Source: Kluyvera ascorbata ATCC 33433
GTDB lineage: Bacteria; Pseudomonadota; Gammaproteobacteria; Enterobacterales; Enterobacteriaceae
Assembly: GCF_000735365.1 (NCBI RefSeq)
Contig: NZ_JMPL01000001.1
Coordinates: 62,001 to 126,000 of the forward strand
Reading direction: 5' to 3'
DNA length: 64,000 nt
The position numbers and the translations under genes are program-made. Shown piece after piece: positions 57,961-64,000 of the stretch. The notes beneath the pieces are model-generated. The model was given only the letters and a program-made list of their open reading frames with translations, was not told the origin of the DNA and did not search any database. The stretch's first letter is position 1. Every line of letters begins with the position of its first letter.

Positions 57961-59430
57961 TTACATCATAACCACATCAAACTGCTCCGGGTTATAGAGC
58001 GGTTCAATCTGGACTTTAACCTGCTTGCCGACAAAAATTTCTACTTCTGCCAGCGCGTGAGACTCTTCACCTTTCAGAGTTTCGGCCACGGATGGAGAAG
58101 CGTATACCAGGAAGCGATCGGAATCATAAGCGTGATGCACGCGCACGATTTCACGCATAATCTCATAGCACACCGTCTCAACGGTTTTCACCGTACCACG
58201 CCCATGGCAGGTCGGGCATTCGGTGCAGAGTACGTGTTCGACGCTCTCGCGCGTACGCTTACGGGTCATCTCTACCAGCCCCAGCGGCGAGAAGCCGTTA
58301 ACGCTGGTTTTCACGCGGTCTTTGCTCAACGCTTGTTCCAGCGAGTGCAGTACCCGACGACGGTGGTCTTCGTTATTCATATCGATAAAATCGATGATGA
58401 TAATACCGCCAAGGTTACGCAAGCGCAGCTGACGCGCAATCGCCTGAGTCGCTTCAATATTGGTGTTGAAAATGGTGTCATCAAGATTACGGTGCCCAAC
58501 AAAAGCCCCGGTGTTGATGTCGACAGTGGTCATCGCTTCGGTCTGGTCGATAACCAGATAACCACCGGACTTGAGCTCAACTTTACGCTCCAGCGCTCGC
58601 TGGATTTCATTCTCAACGTCGAACAGATCAAAGATAGGCTGGCGGCCGCTGTAATGCTCAAGCTTGTTGGTCATTTCAGGCATATATTCAGCCGTGAATT
58701 CCATTAACGCTTCGTAGGTTAAACGGGAATCAACGCGAATTTTATCCAACTGAGCGTCCGCAAAGTCGCGCAGGACACGCTGCGCCAGCGCCAGCTCACC
58801 GTACATCTGGTAGCGGGTCTGTGGGCGCTTCTTACGCTCCATCACTTTGGTCCAGACGCGCTTAAGATAGGCGGCGTCAGAGGCTAAATCCTCTTCACAC
58901 ACCCCTTCTGCCGCGGTACGGATGATAAAGCCGCCCTGCTCATCGCAATAATCCGCGACCACTTTCTTTAAGCGATCGCGCTCGGCTTCACTTTCAATAC
59001 GCTGCGACACGCCGACGTGCGAAGCGCCGGGCATAAAGACCAGATAACGAGAAGGTAACGTGATGTCGGTAGTCAGACGCGCGCCTTTGGTCCCCAGGGG
59101 ATCTTTCACCACCTGTACCATCAGGTCCTGGCCCTGACGCACCAGTTCAGAAATATCGCGGACGGTGAACTGCTTTTGCTCTTCACCCGCCACACATTCG
59201 GTATGCGGCATGATGTCGGAAGCGTGAAGGAACGCTGCCTTATCGAGACCAATATCTACAAAAGCCGCCTGCATACCTGGTAAGACACGACTAACACGAC
59301 CTTTGTAGATATTGCCTACTATTCCGCGTCGCGCTTCACGCTCAATATGAATTTCCTGCAAAATGCCGCCATCGATATACGCCACTCGCGTCTCCGATGG
59401 CGTCACGTTAACTAATAGTTCAGCCGTCAT
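57961..59430 (-). CDS. rng: Ribonuclease G
   Basis: Endoribonuclease that matures the 16S rRNA 5' end and processes some mRNAs. 489 residues from the ATG at 59430 ([20 protein letters not shown]). S1 domain about 38-120; catalytic Mg ligands D304 and D347; Zn-link C405-P-T-C408. The start overlaps the end of yhdE by 11 bases, and an in-frame ATG at 59448 is less likely. Confidence 0.98.
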   Translation of the reverse strand: MTAELLVNVTPSETRVAYIDGGILQEIHIEREARRGIVGNIYKGRVSRVLPGMQAAFVDIGLDKAAFLHASDIMPHTECVAGEEQKQFTVRDISELVRQGQDLMVQVVKDPLGTKGARLTTDITLPSRYLVFMPGASHVGVSQRIESEAERDRLKKVVADYCDEQGGFIIRTAAEGVCEEDLASDAAYLKRVWTKVMERKKRPQTRYQMYGELALAQRVLRDFADAQLDKIRVDSRLTYEALMEFTAEYMPEMTNKLEHYSGRQPIFDLFDVENEIQRALERKVELKSGGYLVIDQTEAMTTVDINTGAFVGHRNLDDTIFNTNIEATQAIARQLRLRNLGGIIIIDFIDMNNEDHRRRVLHSLEQALSKDRVKTSVNGFSPLGLVEMTRKRTRESVEHVLCTECPTCHGRGTVKTVETVCYEIMREIVRVHHAYDSDRFLVYASPSVAETLKGEESHALAEVEIFVGKQVKVQIEPLYNPEQFDVVMM

Positions 59431-60013
59431 GTGTATCCCTTTTTTCACGTAGCGAGTTAAAGTTACTCAGCAACTCATACGTTTCCACCAGCGGTAAGCC
59501 GACTACGGCGTGATAGCTGCCATTTATCTTCCTGACGAAACAGCCACCCAGCCCTTGAATACCGTATGCACCTGCTTTATCTAAAGGTTCGCCGCTCGCA
59601 ACATAGTCTGCAATGTCTTCCTCGAAAAGCATCCGGAAGGTCACTTCCGTCACGACCAGGCAGTCGAGCGTATGCTGGCTATCTGCCAGCGCAACGGCGG
59701 TCATCACCTGATGGGTATTCCCTGATAGCTTACGCAGCATCGCGGCGGCATGCGCCGCATCGCGAGGTTTTTCCAGCACTTCACCGTTAAGCACCACAAT
59801 CGTATCAGCCCCCAGAACGGGGAGGTCGTGACGGGCTAACGCAACGCCCGCCTGCGCTTTCTCTCGTGCCAGACGCGCCACGTATTGCTGCGCCGTCTCC
59901 TGTGGGCGACGCAGTTCTTCGATACCGGGAACCACTTTCTCAAACGTCATGCCTAGCTGAGTGAGAAGTTCCTGGCGACGCGGGGAACCTGAAGCAAGAT
60001 AGAGAGATACCAT
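59420..60013 (-). CDS. yhdE: Maf-family nucleotide pyrophosphatase YhdE
   Basis: Maf protein that hydrolyses dTTP, UTP and modified nucleotides; affects septation. 197 residues from the ATG at 60013 ([17 protein letters not shown]). Conserved [22 protein letters not shown] and [19 protein letters not shown] segments. Seven bases after mreD, overlaps rng. Confidence 0.96.
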   Translation of the reverse strand: MVSLYLASGSPRRQELLTQLGMTFEKVVPGIEELRRPQETAQQYVARLAREKAQAGVALARHDLPVLGADTIVVLNGEVLEKPRDAAHAAAMLRKLSGNTHQVMTAVALADSQHTLDCLVVTEVTFRMLFEEDIADYVASGEPLDKAGAYGIQGLGGCFVRKINGSYHAVVGLPLVETYELLSNFNSLREKRDTHDG

Positions 60014-60020
60014 AACGACC

Positions 60021-61516
<1,496 letters not shown>

Positions 61517-61549
61517 AGGCTATGCGTATTCTCGTGTCAGTGAAATTGA

Positions 61550-61569
61550 GGGTAGCCTTCTGGCTACCC
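61550..61569 (-). terminator. Intercistronic hairpin between mreB and mreC
   Basis: Perfect stem GGGTAGCC / GGCTACCC with a four-base loop, 16 bases after the mreB stop. On the minus strand it is followed by TCAATTTC, a weak T-tract. Probably an attenuator or RNA-stability element that keeps mreCD below mreB. Confidence 0.6.
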
Positions 61570-61584
61570 TGAACCTCATGCTGA

Positions 61585-62934
<1,350 letters not shown>

Positions 62935-64000
62935 TCAAACCGAATATCTTTGCGAATATTTTTTCACATTTGAGTCAAGTGGCTGGGAAGCAGCAAAAAA
63001 ATCCCCCTGACCGCCGAAAACTCCGCATTTGGTCAGCTCTTGCCACTCGCCCCGGCTGCGGACTCCGGCGGCGAAAACCTGAATCGACGTTCCCTTACAG
63101 GCCTCAACCAGACTTTGAACCAACAGCTGGTTCTGACTGCGTTTTTCAATATTGCGCACCAGTACCGGATCTAGCTTAATCAACTCAACCTCAAGCTGCT
63201 TAATCCAAGTGGTACTGACTAAGGCTAAACCTGCCTGCGTTACCGCAACCCGAACGCCTAATGCATGAATTAAACGTACGACTGGCTGTAAACGCGTCAT
63301 ATGTTGACAGACATCTACCTCTGCAAGTTCAAAAATAATCCGTCGACGTTGAGATTTCTCGCACTGCATCAAAGTATCACGCAGCCAACGCTGGAAACGC
63401 GGGCGAATAAGCGACTCGACCGTCACCTGAATTGCCAGATTTTCCTCAGGCCAAAACCCCAGGAATGGGATCAGACGAGTGATCTGCTGGCGGTCGTATT
63501 CTTCACCGAGGCCAAACTCCAGCACCATCGGCATATATTCCGCGGCGATAACCTCTTCTTTACCGTCAAAAATACGGCACATCAGTTCTCGGTGATGAAC
63601 GCTGCCGTCGAGGTTGACCGCCGGTTTTTGGTAAAGGCGCGGGCCGCCGCGGCTGAGCATCTGCTCAATCAAAGTGCGCCAGCGGACGTTGCCGCGCCCT
63701 TTCTCCGGCAGCGAGTCATCGTAAATCGCCCAACTGTTGCTGCCCTGTAGCACCGCGTTGCGTACCGCCGCCTCGGCGTGTTCCATCACCTGTTCGGTGG
63801 TCTGCCCGCCGCGCCAGGCGCAAATGCCGATGTGCATCATGTCATCGCGATCGAGGATTTTCGCCAGCGGCAGGCCATCAATGGCTTTGAGCAGTTGCCC
63901 GGCGATGCTGTCGGCTTCTTTTAAGGTGCGATGCGGTAGCAGGACGGTAAAGTCACTGCGGCGATAGCGCGCCAGCAGCGCACCGGGATAACGCATAATA
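62935..64000 (-). CDS. csrD: RNase E specificity factor CsrD (N-terminus cut by window edge)
   Basis: Targets the sRNAs CsrB and CsrC for RNase E decay. The C-terminal 354 or so residues are visible, out of about 646 in E. coli. The degenerate GGDEF site reads RRSDF (ARYRRSDFTVLLP), and the EAL-like domain begins HHRELMCRIF, with ELM instead of EAL. The stop at 62935 follows VKKYSQRYSV. The start is outside the window. Confidence 0.97.
   Translation of the reverse strand, partial: IMRYPGALLARYRRSDFTVLLPHRTLKEADSIAGQLLKAIDGLPLAKILDRDDMMHIGICAWRGGQTTEQVMEHAEAAVRNAVLQGSNSWAIYDDSLPEKGRGNVRWRTLIEQMLSRGGPRLYQKPAVNLDGSVHHRELMCRIFDGKEEVIAAEYMPMVLEFGLGEEYDRQQITRLIPFLGFWPEENLAIQVTVESLIRPRFQRWLRDTLMQCEKSQRRRIIFELAEVDVCQHMTRLQPVVRLIHALGVRVAVTQAGLALVSTTWIKQLEVELIKLDPVLVRNIEKRSQNQLLVQSLVEACKGTSIQVFAAGVRSRGEWQELTKCGVFGGQGDFFAASQPLDSNVKKYSQRYSV

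Overview
The window is a chromosomal segment of a member of the Enterobacteriaceae. Almost every gene is a recognisable orthologue of Escherichia coli K-12, mostly with the same length and key residues, in the order of the E. coli ftsH-to-csrD region. Coding bases are moderately GC-rich, and short REP-like palindromes lie in the gaps. The genus cannot be fixed from sequence alone. Differences from K-12 are the absence of yrbL and elbB, no gltF/nan genes after gltD, a second yhcN copy, an aldehyde dehydrogenase/CoA-transferase pair between yhcO and aaeB, and yagU next to tldD.

Layout. 1-9.97 kb: ftsH (C-terminus cut by the window edge) and rlmE, yhbY, greA, dacB, the rplU-rpmA-yhbE-obgE operon, ispB and sfsB: protein quality control, ribosome biogenesis, transcript cleavage, cell wall and quinone side chain. 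10-14.9 kb: murA, ibaG and mlaFEDCB (peptidoglycan precursor; retrograde phospholipid transport). 15-22.9 kb: yrbG-kdsD-kdsC-lptC-lptA-lptB-rpoN-hpf-ptsN-rapZ-npr (Kdo synthesis, LPS export, sigma-54, ribosome hibernation, nitrogen PTS, GlmS control). 23-34 kb: mtgA, the ArcZ sRNA convergent with arcB, yhcC, and gltBD behind a long, structured leader. 34-43.2 kb: sspAB, rplM-rpsI, zapE (frameshifted), zapG, degQ, degS, mdh and argR. 43.5-52.5 kb is the variable part: two yhcN copies, yhcO, the dehydrogenase and CoA-transferase, aaeXAB/aaeR and yagU. 52.6-64 kb: tldD (frameshifted), yhdP, rng, yhdE, mreBCD and csrD (N-terminus cut by the window edge).

The functional theme is the cell envelope: murA, dacB and mtgA (peptidoglycan), mla and yhdP (phospholipid balance), kds/lpt (LPS), degQ/degS (periplasmic proteolysis and sigma-E signalling) and mreBCD (shape). 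Nitrogen and energy control is layered over this (rpoN, ptsN, npr, gltBD, argR, arcB/ArcZ, mdh).

Points most worth a second look: two otherwise intact core genes (zapE and tldD) each carry one extra base in the same nonamer, CGTTTTTGG; the gltB leader has three mutually exclusive pairing segments plus two possible small leader ORFs; ArcZ sits directly beside mtgA because elbB is missing; and the CoA-transferase has a module-duplicated architecture. No phage, insertion sequence, CRISPR array, tRNA or rRNA was found, and no clearly novel multi-gene system is evident.
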